From: Lumnitzera littorea | Taxonomy: Eukaryota; Streptophyta; Magnoliopsida; Myrtales; Combretaceae | Length of the DNA: 64,000 nucleotides | Assembly (NCBI GenBank): GCA_024138015.1 | Contig: JAMXBB010000007.1 | Location: 89,026,703-89,090,702, forward strand | Direction of reading: 5' to 3' | Shown: positions 45,430 through 57,493 of the stretch, in pieces | Layout: each line of letters opens with the position of its first letter | Numbering within the stretch: position 1 is the stretch's first letter | Program-made: the position numbers and the translations under genes | Notes under the pieces: model-generated | The model's database searches: none | The model's input: only the letters and a program-made list of their open reading frames with translations | Told to the model about the DNA's origin: nothing

Positions 45430-45830
45430 GCTAATTAGGAAAAGGAAGGAAAAGAAAAAATGGAAAGGGGGTGGCGGCGGAGTTAAGTTTGTGTGATTGG
45501 ATAGCTTAAATCGGAGTAGAAGGAGGTGGAGGTGTAAATTTTCATGGGGTGAGGCATGTAATAATAATCGGCGACTGACACGTTGGATATATTTTCACTG
45601 GGATTTTGCTTGATTCGATATGAAACTTTGACAATGCCTCGGTTGTTGACGTTTTTAATCGGCGCCATTTGCCCGAAGAAGTCAAGAAAACACTGCAAAA
45701 GGCGTTTTCACGCATATTGTCACAGGCGTCCCATCAATCAAAGTTTCCTGAGAAAATGTACTCATCCTTCTAATTCGACTACTTTTCATGCATGAGGCAC
45801 GCATATTCTTCGTTCCCAAACCCCCGAAAG
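45430..45830. other. GC-richer island of unknown nature
   Basis: About 400 bp clearly richer in GC than the surrounding DNA. Both strands carry ORFs of about 70 residues: plus 45583-45795 and minus 45698-45483. The minus frame continues upstream through a stop (ICVKTPFAVFS). I recognise neither. The minus reading has a Tyr-rich segment ADYYYMPHPMKIY. It could be an exon, a captured gene fragment or a promoter/leader (CCGCCGCCACCCCC lies at its minus-strand 3' end). No function is claimed. Confidence 0.35.
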
Positions 45831-47458
45831 AAGGTTATCTGATATTTTTCATTACCATATTTATTTATAATATCTCAGAATTTCAGTTTAGAATAGATTG
45901 GGATTTATGATATTTGAATTAAAAAGTATATAAAATTACTTCATGAGTTTTAGGTAATTTTTCTGATATTTACACTTATAATTTAAAATTGCTAAATTTT
46001 ATACTTAACCAAACTTTTACTTGTTAAAACTTACATTGTGTTTGAAGTTGTTAATTGTAATAACTGATCATATTTTTTTTCTCTTGTGAAATTTACTCTC
46101 TCATTCATCTTTAAAAACTTTTACTACTTATTCACTTTACTAAATAGAAAGATAATAGAATTATTGAATGCTAATCTCACTAATTCCATTAAACGAATTA
46201 ATTACAATATGAATAAATATTTTGTGAAATGAAAAGTTCCACCAAATATTGAATATCTTGTCTTGGATTGATGAATTGTCATTACCACTTTAGTCAATAA
46301 TCAATTCTCCAACTTCCGTCTATCTTCTTCTTCACTAAGCCACAACTACAATCTAGTCACATTACCATCACAACCACCATTACTTAAAACCAAATAGTCC
46401 CACCATCACAACCTTTGATCAAATCCATAAGATCCACTATGACTATTAGGGCTCAAATCATCACCTATTCTCTTTAACCTTCTTTCTTTAGTGTTTTGAC
46501 ATTCTCATTATTTTTGGATTTAATTTTCATCGGTGGCTTCATGTTATTATCCTTGACTTATTCTTCTCATTGTCATTAATAATTTTACATCACATATACT
46601 TGTTGACCCATTGTCTTCATCTTTTTCTTGTTCCTTCATTATAACCTCCACTTGCCCCCTTGTTCTCTCCACTTCTCTCTTCATTTTCTTCACTATTTCT
46701 CTTCACTTATTCCTTCTTTATAAAGTTAATTCCTCAATCAATTCTCGTTCATTTCTCATAATCTCGGTTCATTTCTAGACAACTCTTCTCTAGTAAGCTT
46801 TCTTTTAGAATTAGATGGTTGGGACTATGGGAGGAGTAAACTAAGTTTAAATAAATGCTGCTTATTGTAAGAGTAATCTTATGTGGTGGTAGGTAGTGGC
46901 TAAGGTATAGGGTTAAAATAATACCCATGGCCAGTTCTAATTTGAAATATATTCTACTCCTTATATATTCAATATGTATATTTTTTGTCTAACTATACAA
47001 AGTAATAGTCCATTTCCAATTTAATTATCCTTCTTTCATGTGCTAAAGCAAATGGGCTATTATTGGTAGAAGAGTAGGGAAGATGATCGCGGTAATAATT
47101 TGAAAAGCTATAGTTCAATTTAATATAATATTAAATAACTTTAAACTTCATATACAAAATTGAAAAAAAAAAAAAAGAGTACCAAAATATTAGGTAGCGA
47201 TTTTAGTATTATCCTTTTAACTATTGTGAAGACTAGTTATGGTATAAGAAGGAGCTTAATGTAGTTTCAACACGACAAATGAACAAAAGCTAACATAACC
47301 AAAAGCTAGTTCATAAAGGTTGGATGCCAATAGGTTGACATACTTTTGTTATAAGTAATTTTCCTATATTGCTTGGTGGACATTATCAAAAAATGAGTTA
47401 CACGCTTTGTTCTTTTTGGTGTAGTGTCCTATTTTATCAGCTTCAATTTTTCTATAAT
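45831..47458. other. AT-rich intergenic DNA with pyrimidine-rich stretches
   Basis: Nothing coding. 46480-46760 is rich in TTCTT/TTCAC words. Confidence 0.5.
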
Positions 47459-50400
47459 TGTGAGCCCCTAAATTTAATGTAACTATACCTACATGTAAGG
47501 CCTTCAATAAAAACTTATTTGATTAAGCCCAAAATATATTATTAAATTAGAAAAGTTAGTTGAAATGATCTAGTGAAGTTAAATTTTAAAAATAATAACC
47601 TAAGATCTCAATTTTAGCCTTAGAAATATAGTTATATAATATAGTGTAAAACTCACCGAAACTTCTAAAATCGAGCTTACCACAAAAACTTAGAAATAAA
47701 TTAATTAAGCTATAAAATAAAATAATATAACATAATATATTATATAAATATACATGTATTTTTATGGATATATGTGGTATATACAGTAATTATACTCGCA
47801 AATTAACCTAAAAACTTAAAATTATATTAAATAAATGATAAATTCACAAAATTAATTAGAAAATATATCTTAAAAATAAATAACATGAGAAAAATATAAC
47901 TACATGAGGATGATTATACATTACATGTATCGAATATATAGGATATATATGCATATATTAGCAAAATTACCAAATATTAATATAATATACTTAAAATATC
48001 AATATTTTGTTAAAAAAAAACAAAACAAAACTCATCAAGATCATTTGGGAAAAATCTGGAACAAGTTGTGGTAGCCCTAAACAATTGAATGGATGAATCA
48101 AAAGTAAAATCAAATTGGATGTGGTACCTTATACTTAGAGAAAGGGGAAAGAAAAAACAAAAGTTATTATAAAAAAATTTCTTAAACCTTAGGAAAAATC
48201 TCCATGACCTAAATCAGTATATATATGACTCCTAACATCATTCTGGACATTTTAGAAACTAGGTCATTCAAAATAAAATTCGTGAAAGAAAATATAGGAA
48301 AAAAATATAAAAAACAAAGCACTTGACGCCTTGGCTTAGTTCCCTAATCCCTTGGTGATCTATTGTTAAACCTCATTGGCCACCACCAATCTACCCCATA
48401 CATTACCTGTTCAACAACCCTTCACTAGCCAATAATGACTAGAGCTTTGATGAACACAAGGTTTGGATTTCTACCCTATTTTTCTTTTAATTTCTAAAAA
48501 TAATAAATTAATTAGGAAAATTTAAAAAAAAAATTATTTCTAAGTTATTTTATATATACTTTTATGTTGTAATTTTATTTTTGTAAAATTATAAATATTT
48601 TATATACTTGCTTAATAAAGTTACTATTCATCCAAAATTTCAAATTCAAAATAAATATATTAAATGATGTTGTTTTGAGTTGAAAATTTTTATGTAGAGT
48701 ACATGTTATACCTAGTTAATTGCTATGCAACTCAAATTTTAATTCATGTATATTTAATATTTATTGTATTTTCTGACCATAAAAATGGTTAAAAATAGAG
48801 TGATTATGAGACAAATAGTTTTTTATAAAATTAACTGATAAAATTGATATCTTATGACTTCTAGATACTTATAAAGATATCAAGACATAATGGAATTAAT
48901 TTTGTATAAAAATAGCATTATTTGCTTAATTAATTGCAAATTAGGAGTAAAAATGTAATTTTATATATATAAGCAACAAACCCGATAGCATGAAACCATT
49001 AACTGAATGAATTCCCTATACTTTTATGAGTCTATAAAAATTTTCATGGAATTATTTGGTGACTGGAGCCATTTATTACGAATTTCCTTAGTAAAATAAC
49101 TTAAATTTACTAACTAAGGTACGTTTTTAATAAAATTAAGCTAAAATATGATAAATATTGGAATAAATCCTCTACATATACATGCTAACCATGTCTATTT
49201 ATAGTAGTTTTTTATCATATTTTGTACTATCATATGGGTTAGGTTAGGGAATATGCATGTTAGGGTTAGAAATTATATATATTATAAGCTATTTTAGGAA
49301 ATTATATAAAATGTAACTTATTTATATAACGTGAACATAATATAATAATTATTATTATAGGGGTATATAGGTATATTAAAAACTAAAAAATACCCTTTAT
49401 AAGTCATCTCTTGAAATAGAACCTGTAATACGTATCGTCAAACTCGTACAAACTCGATAATACCATTTTTACTAAAATTGAATAATTTTAAGGAATATAA
49501 CCAACATTTCTATAATATTATCAAAATGTATGTACTACGATAACTTTATTATGATTGAAATGTAACTTGACTGATTAAAAATATATTTCGATACAATCCA
49601 AATGATATATTATACATAAAATATAACTACATATATTATTAATGTTTACTAACTTAATATAACTTATATGATAAAACTATAATAAATAGACATCTAAATG
49701 AAACTATTTCCTTCCACATAAGAATAATAATATAGTTTATATATATATATATAGGTATATAACTTTATGATAATATGAAGAGTAGATAAAACTCTAATGT
49801 TTTTGCAATTACGAAAACTAAATTTGGGTTTTAGTATACATATAGGGTCTCCTAATGAGCAAAATATCGACAGTATAGGCTTACCATAGTGAGTGTTAAC
49901 GTAGGTAAGTTAGGATCGTGGCTTTACTGTTTGTTGAAATACTATATTAGAGTATTTGGAGGCTTAAGAGTGCATTGATTGTACTTATAATTTAGCTGTC
50001 TATACACGTATTATGTGTGTGATTGGTATTTTGTTTATGACAAGAGTTGAACTCCTTGGCGTGTATTCTATATGATTTCATTGTAATGTTTTGTGTAAAC
50101 TTGTTGAGCCACCCCTAAATAAAACTAATAATAATCTAACCACTAACGTAACTAGACATAACAGCAACCGTTAGGAAAATGATTAGAAATTTTAGATCAA
50201 ATACCGACTCCCTTTGATAAAGATAACTAAAATAGTCCTTTCCCTATTCTTATTTGAACTATGTGACAGAAGAGGAGGCCATAGTTTAAAGATGGTCACA
50301 AAAGAAAGGTGTTCTTTATTACATAAGCCTGAGTTTGATTTATTTTGAGTCACGATAAACTACACAATCCGTGTTAGAGCGAATGTAATTTCTTTGACTT

Positions 50401-50900
50401 CAAAATGGACTAAATAACATTGTGCGATATTTGAAGTGATTAATTGTATTGCATTGCATTGCATTTCATTTCATTATAATTAATAACCTTATTCATGCTT
50501 GTATAGCACTCTTTTGTCTGTATCCCGCTTACCAAGTTAGTTGTGCTTACATCCCTAAAGACTCTTTTGCAGGTAACGAGTAAAAGTTCAAGATGTATAG
50601 ATATCATCACCTGTAGGTTAGTGTGTCGTTAACAAGGAAAGTGAGGAAAGGAGAATCCACCAAATCTGGGCTTTTGACTTTTCTTTTTGGTTTTGAGGAA
50701 ACTAACTGAGAATCCTTAGGATGTCTATTAGTTTTTTTATCTTATTATAAATAAACTTCAAGATTTATGGCTTTTGTAAACTCTTAATGTAAATTATAAC
50801 TTTATGTGTGGAAATGTTTATATAAGTATTGTTGTATTATTGAACAATAATTTGTCTTGAATAGGTATTTTGAAAAGTTATATAACAAGTTTGATTATTG
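47459..50900 (+). repeat. Probable decayed Del/Tekay-type LTR
   Basis: The start TGTGAGCCCCTAAATTTAATG and the block ACCAAGTTAGTTGTGCTTAC...TTTTGCAGGTAACG (50533-50577) are in the style of Del/Tekay LTRs, whose 3' parts carry such a sequence before a CAGGTA. The rest is very AT-rich and has no ORF. The 3' terminus and a target duplication were not found. Confidence 0.35.
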
Positions 50901-52090
50901 TCAAGTGTCAGACTTGATGCTTTAAGTTGTATGCATCTTATGTTGATTATATTTGCGATAACAATTATGAGGTTAGTTTCTATCTTAATTTAGTTTATAT
51001 GACATGACTATTACGACTTCTTCTGTTTAGGGCACAAAAATGATTAGTTAAGATTTATCAATAGGTGCCTCATATATTACTTATCTAATATGTTAGAGAG
51101 TCTTAGTCTTAGCTACACCATTTTTAGCATCTAAGAGCATGTGTGTGGGGATGCTTTTCTCTATACTCTTTTGTATGTGTCAATTTTCCATAAAAGAGTT
51201 ATCAAATTGGTCTTTTAGTTATCTCTATAGATTATATTATAATAATATTATGTACTCTCTCTTGAGATTATAGTGGATGAAACTCTTCTTTTACCTAATA
51301 TTTCTTATGAATTTCCATGTTGAACTACTTGTTATTACCTATTCTATCTATTCTTTAATCATTTTCATGTGTCTTATTTTTTAATCACGATATTTTCCTC
51401 TTATGAAATTAGTAATTTTCACTACCGAATGGCTTGCTACAATACAAAAACATTGGTAGATCATGTTTTTTATATAATAATAGGTCCATTAGCATAATTA
51501 GGACAGTAGGCCATTAGTCAATATCCATAATATCCAAAATATATGAAATGAAATCTAGATGCAATTGTTATGATATGGTTGAGTTCCTATGGGTAAAAAG
51601 TTAAATATAATTATTGTTCATTTAGCATTAGGTCCATAGTAAAAGTAGACTGTGTATGAGGGTTAATTAGTTTTTTATTTTAATTTTATCCTCTTTAGAC
51701 TTGATGATTCAAGAGATTTAGTGATTACAATAGTAGAGGTTCAATAGGATTGGATGTTGTTTTTGAAATTGGGAGAGTAACTCCTATGTACGTAAAATAA
51801 AGACACGCAATGCAAATAATAATAATAGTAAAGAATAGTAGAAAAAAGAAAGTGGGCACCAAAATTATTATTAGAGCTACTTTCACCTGTTTGATGTCTA
51901 CCAAGCATAATGATGGGGTAGATTTGTTGGCAACAGTATATCAACATCTTCCTTTTAGTAAAAGTAGGTTAGCTAAACCATAGCCAAATATAGCACTTCA
52001 TATATTGGAGAGTTCAAAAAGATATATGTTGCATATCATCATTGACAATAATATTTGTGGTAGTAAGCATATGTAAATGTAAATATATAA
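50901..52090. other. AT-rich DNA without recognised features
   Basis: The short minus ORF 51741-51947 shows no domain. Confidence 0.45.
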
Positions 52091-52508
52091 TCTCCAGACA
52101 ATATATTCACTGGAGAGGTTGCATATATGTTAGTGGTGAAGCTTCTTAGGAAGAGATCATTATGCTTGATAAGTAAATTAGTTTGTTGTTTTGCAAGGTA
52201 GAGTTTGTCTCTATTATGATAGTCAAAGTGCTACCTACTTAAAACTACTTACTACAAATAAGTTTAGACATTGTATGTACTTTGTTAGTGTCTTAAATGA
52301 TAGTTATTAAATGATTAGTCCTATCAATGTCAAGTGGAGTTATGTATTTAAGAGTGTTATTACTTCAAAATCTTACTCTAATGAAAATTGTTGTACATAT
52401 ATTGACTAAGCCGATATCTTAAAAAGTTCATGTAGTGTTTGAACTTAGTTAACAGTCCTAGGTGTTGGCAAGTAGAAATAGGAATATGAAGATTGTCAAG
52501 ATGGAGAT
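52091..52508 (+). pseudogene. Ty1/copia RNase H C-terminal remnant
   Basis: VCLYYDSQSATYL (52206-52244) matches the LYCDSQSALHLA block of copia RNase H. Degraded ENxADxLTK and KFxHCLNL blocks follow at about 52385-52450. Stops are frequent. It ends at the junction AGATGGAGATTA, which resembles the copia polypurine tract and LTR start. Confidence 0.65.
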
Positions 52509-53600
52509 TATCAAAATATGTAACTCATATTGAAATACCTTGAAAATTAAGTTAAAAGGAGGGGCAACAAAATAATTTCATCTTTAATTTGTAACTAATG
52601 AATTAACTAATTAATTTATTTGATTAAAAATTAAAGGATAAATGTTTTGTTGTGTTCCTCAATTGAGTTAAAAGTTCTTTACAAAATTTTAGCTCATAAA
52701 ATAAAATTAAAAAAAATGGACTTTAAATCCAATCTTTTATGTTATGAGCTTCAAAGTGATGGTAAGGTCTTCTCTACTTTCTTTCAATTTCTTAGTTAAG
52801 TCCATCTATCAAGTGGTCAAATCTTTATATCGCTTGCGAATTAGGAGTTTGTAACTACAAAATCGGTATGGGTTGTTAAGAAGTTTGAAGATCAAAACGA
52901 AATCTTGTGAATAGGTATAGAGGGCTAAGTTTAGAATTGGGCTTTAAACCCATTAATTAATTGAGTTTAATTCTTTAAACTGTGGTGACATAGTGATAAG
53001 TCTGAGGAAGTGAAACTCATGTATATTCAGGATGATTAATGGAGATTGGTATGATAAGGTTTAGTAAGGCTTGTTAGATTGGCTTACTTAATATAAACCT
53101 TTTTTAGCTTATCTCACACATGAAATTAAGTCTCTATTAGGCCTAACCCCATGAAGGGAACCTATTTAAGGTCCATGAAAGAGAAGGGATTAATTATGGC
53201 CATTAATCATTATCAAAATCCAATAGATGAGATCAATGGAAAACTTTCGTAAATATCCGTTCCCTTCCTCATTTGGTATAAGAGAGATCTTGGCACAATT
53301 GTTATCGTGCTACTGGATTTCAGTCTCAAAGAATGAAACACTTAAACATTTAACGAACACAACTCTATTCCTTATTGATTGTCGAGTTTGATGCTATTGA
53401 ACTCCTTTACTTATCACTATATGTATTAGAGCTTTATTAAAATCACTTACTCCTCCTCCCTAATACACTTCTCTCCTAATCATTCTATATGTGCATCTAA
53501 GTTATTTCCCTAATAATGCACAACACAATTATCATGTATTATGTGCGTGACTCTTGCACCTATACCTTAACCCTTCTAATAGGTAAAGTACTTATCATTT
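52509..53600 (+). repeat. Probable copia 3' LTR (end uncertain)
   Basis: It begins near TATCAAAATATG after GATGGAGAT, the usual copia arrangement (GTGGAGATTGTTAGAATATG). It contains a purine tract AAAAGGAGGGGCAA at 52554-52567 and leader-like DNA with GTGCTACTGGATTTCAG near 53310. No 5' LTR copy lies in the window to delimit it. Confidence 0.4.
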
Positions 53601-56100
53601 GAATTTCAATTTTATGATAGAATCAAGCTCTAATTGATTATTTTGTAAGGATCTAAAGAAATTAATGATTGTTCCAGCTATAGGTTGTGGCATATGAAAT
53701 TAGGGGCAATTAGGGGATTTGTGTTACATTAAGATAAGAATTCATACGAATCTTCATGATCAATTATTAGTGATTTGAAAACTCTAATTTAGAAATATTG
53801 GAAGGAAGTTGAAAATTAGTGATATTTGGCGATTCATATGGTAGGCACATAAGATGTGTTCTAATTGATGTGTTCATAGAATTGAAGTAATTATCTCAAC
53901 TTAATGCTAGAAGATTATTTATAAGGATTTGTTCTATGAATATTATTTTGATTATGAGGAGATGAGGAATCTAAAGAGAATTCAAGTTCTTGATTTAGAA
54001 GTGTTTTGTTATAACATGTAAATTTACTAAATATAAAGATAAACTAAGTTATTTGATTTAATAAATCAAGAACAATTTGATGTTATAAGACAAAGATCCT
54101 TGGTTTGATGTAATTATAAGTGATGATTACAAGTAAATTAAAAAATTTCAAATTAAGTCATGGGAGATGGAAATGCTAGAAATCAAATTAGAAAGACAAT
54201 GCAATTGGAGGTTCGAAATTTAATTGAAATATTTATAGAATTTTAATTGTTAAATCAAGATTTGTTATTTGTTTGTATTAGGAGATAAAAATAGTTCTAG
54301 AAAGAACAATAAGAAGTTATTGTAGCAACTATAGGATGAATGTTTATAAAATGATTGTTAATTAACAATTTGATTTGTTAAAAGCTAAAGTTCGTATTGA
54401 AATGTCATTATAGAGAATTGGAGTTAGAGCTTGGTGTTGATGGTGAATTTTCATCCTCATTTGCAACTACTTAGCACTTTGTCGACCTATCTCCAATTTG
54501 AAGTTGCGCTAAGCATAATTGCTTTACTTAAGACTTGGACTAAAGGTCTTAGTTAGGTTAACAAGTCCAGGTTGGCGTCCATGTTGTCGACCTAATTTGG
54601 CAACTCTAGGCTTGACCGACCTATAGGCTAGAAGGCTCGACCTGCTTTAACTAAGCATTTGAATTTAAAGGAAATCATGAACAATTTAGGAATTGCCAAC
54701 CCATAACGACATAACTATTTACTCCTCTTTAGATTCTACACATGATAGAATTTAAAAGTTGCCACATGTAAACCCTATGAATTTAGCTCTCTAGATATAG
54801 CATTGAACTGAAGTGTCATAGATAATTTTCCTAAGTCAACAAAATAGCATAAAAATAATAATCAATTAAAACTTTAAATTTGAAACCTAAAACAAGTATG
54901 AAAAACCCTAATATATGATTTGAAAATCTTAATTATGTAAGAATAACCCTCAATCCTATGTTTGCGTACTCACAAAAATTTGAACACGAACTAAACAAAA
55001 ACCCTAAACACTAAATCTAAGAATTTAAAATCTTTTAATTTACTTTAATGCTAATAAAATCCTAAATCAATAAAATTATTGCCTAATACACAAAATCACT
55101 AATGAATTATTAGAGATAAATTTAAATAATAACACATCAAATTAAAACAACTAAAACGATATGTTAATAAGATTGCAATTCAACGTCAATTATGTACTAT
55201 GTACTAAATATTTATTTTCACATAATATAATATACTATATTGTATATGTCTTATTAATGCACTTCACTAGATATAAAATAATTAAATGGTAACTAGATAA
55301 ACCAAATCATGTTAGTTTTCCTTTAAAAATTAAATCTCTCCCTAACTAGATGAAAATCACTCATCATGACCCTAACAACCTAGTAGACCTTAGCAAGTAC
55401 TCCTAAATTAAGGAAAGCCACTCCTTTTTCTTACAAAGTCCATGCCTTGTTCTAAATCAATCAATTTTTTCTTTTCTTTTCATCTTTTCCTTCCTTTTCT
55501 CTTTCTTTTCCCCTATGCCACCACCAATTGTAAATGCGTAAGACATTGTCCTTCATTTTCTTTTTTCTTTCTTCTTCTCACAATTATTCAATGAAATACA
55601 CTCTTCATTCTTCTTTTACTTTCATTAAGTATTGTTAATATCTAACCACATACACATCCTCACATAATACCACTTCCATTTCCTTATCAAGAGCTAGTTA
55701 TTAAAAGAGATTCCTAGGAGTTTGAAGAACGAAACAAGAAGGAACTGAAGGAACTTCAACAACTTGCCATTTAGACCCTTCTCAAGAAGTAAACATTAGT
55801 CTTTTTTTTCCTTGGTTACATTCCATTCTTAGGGGTTGTACACATGTAAGTTTAGCAAATGTATTTTCTTTTATTTTAGTATTCTAAAGGAAGCAAATGA
55901 ATGCATATTAGGGGTTGTACACATGTAAGTTTAGCTACATGTATATGACCAAAAATATAAAAGTTATGCTTATATCATATAAGTGAAGTAGTTTCATTAA
56001 AACTTAGCAATAATATATATGTATAGGTTGAAAAATATATGATGATTCTCTAATTGTGTTTTTAATTTTCTACTAAAAAAATAATAATAACATGCAATAT
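53601..56100. other. AT-rich intergenic DNA
   Basis: No ORF with a domain. 54430-54660 is somewhat GC-richer and repeats the word TCGACCTA several times. A 28-bp direct repeat is at 55829 and 55908. Confidence 0.45.
55829..55935 (+). repeat. Exact 28-bp direct repeat, 79 bp apart
   Basis: 55829-55856 and 55908-55935 are identical (core GGGGTTGTACACATGTAAG). Confidence 0.85.
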
Positions 56101-56264
56101 AATATATATATATATATAGAAAAATGTGAGCATACAAATATATATAAACACATGTACACATAGAGGGTGAGAACTTATATGAAGTATAATAGGTGTATAT
56201 ATATATATATATATATATTACCTTGAATGATATATGTATATATATATTATTTATTTTGCAAATG

Positions 56265-56295
<31 letters not shown>

Positions 56296-56296
56296 C
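56101..56296. repeat. Cluster of (TA)n microsatellites
   Basis: Several TA tracts (about 56103-56119, 56197-56218, 56246-56258 and 56269-56295) within 200 bp. Copy number is likely to vary. Confidence 0.85.
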
Positions 56297-56339
56297 GTAT
56301 GGGATAAACTTGCTTGAATCAACTCTCTCGCAGTAGATA

Positions 56340-57480
56340 CTTATCCAGATGACAAGAAAGGAAGGTCTGTCGCCAAGTAATTATATGACAATATAGTTTA
56401 CTTCCGTGATTTACGAAATGGAGTAGCTAGTGCTATTGACATAACTCTTGTCTCAAAATATAACAAATACTACCAAAACCTTCCTAAAGTGTGAAACCTC
56501 AGGAGGTCAAGAGAAGAAGAAAAGGTGTGCTTTCCAAGGGAGCACGAGTTTCACATTTATTTGAAATTTCTCGACTTTAGATTGTACTTCCCTTTCTCGA
56601 CATTCGTCAAGCAGTTCTTCAATTATTTTTGAGTCGCGCCAAGTATGTTTTTGCCCAACACATATTGGCTTCTTGTAGATTTCGAGATTATTTGTGAAGA
56701 AGTGGAAGTCAAGGCTATGCCTAAACTATTTCGGTATTTATTTACGGTTATGAGGCAGCTTGACGATTGGTACTTTGTGGTTGCTAAGCATAGGTGGAAG
56801 TTCATGGATGGGTCAAAGTCCAAGATCCATAAATAGCACGATAAATTTGTATCTATCGTTTTTGATGAAGAGTTAGATTTTTAGACCTAATGAATTGAAC
56901 CTACACTAAAGACATTGAGTTGATGCTAAATGATGTGGCTGTCGTAAACAAAATCCAAGAGAGGAAAAACAAAATGTTTTTCTAGGAAGCTGAAAGAATT
57001 ATTAGGTGGTATGAAAATGGAGAACCAATCTTCTTTGAGAAAGAATATATGCTCTTGAGAGACAATCATAGCAAGTAGAGCTACAAGAGGAAAGATGTTC
57101 TCATGTCTTGGAGGAGGAATGGTTGCTTTTGAGCTTTACTCGGCACGGAGAATGTAAGTTCTTTTCTATTCTTCGCTTTAGTATTGATGCATTTACTTAG
57201 TATTGATGCATTTACTTTGTATTGCAAATATGGGTGCTAATGAGGTAAACCCTGCTAAATTGTTAGCCCAGGTGAAGGCTAAGAAGTCAAAGGCTAACAA
57301 ACATGCAGCCTTTACGGTTACTGTTACTCAATTAGCTCTTATCAAAAAGTCAATGAGAGAAGGTATGGTGAAATAGGTGGTAGGGCATAAAAAGACCTCC
57401 ATATTGGTCGAGAAGCAAAAAGGGGGCTGAAAAACTTGGATTAGTCGAAGCCGTACAAGTTGAGACCCTTCCAGCCAAAA
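56340..57480 (+). pseudogene. Orphan fragment of a Tat-type accessory ORF ('gypsy-type transposon' domain)
   Basis: FPREHEFHIYLKFLDFRLYFPFS (split), then 56645-56836 PNTYWLLVDFEIICEEVEVK, KLFRYLFTV, DDWYFV. This parallels, in the same order, the antisense ORF of element A (LNSYKLIEAFECICEDLEV, VTIFRSFF). A charged downstream part follows. It lies outside the LTR of element D, so it belongs to another, otherwise unrecognised element. Confidence 0.6.
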
Positions 57481-57493
57481 ATATTCCTCATAT

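Noticed and set aside
47459..50900. Possible plastid or mitochondrial insertion in the AT-rich region
   Set aside because: No organelle gene was recognisable in any frame, and the boundary words fit a decayed LTR better.
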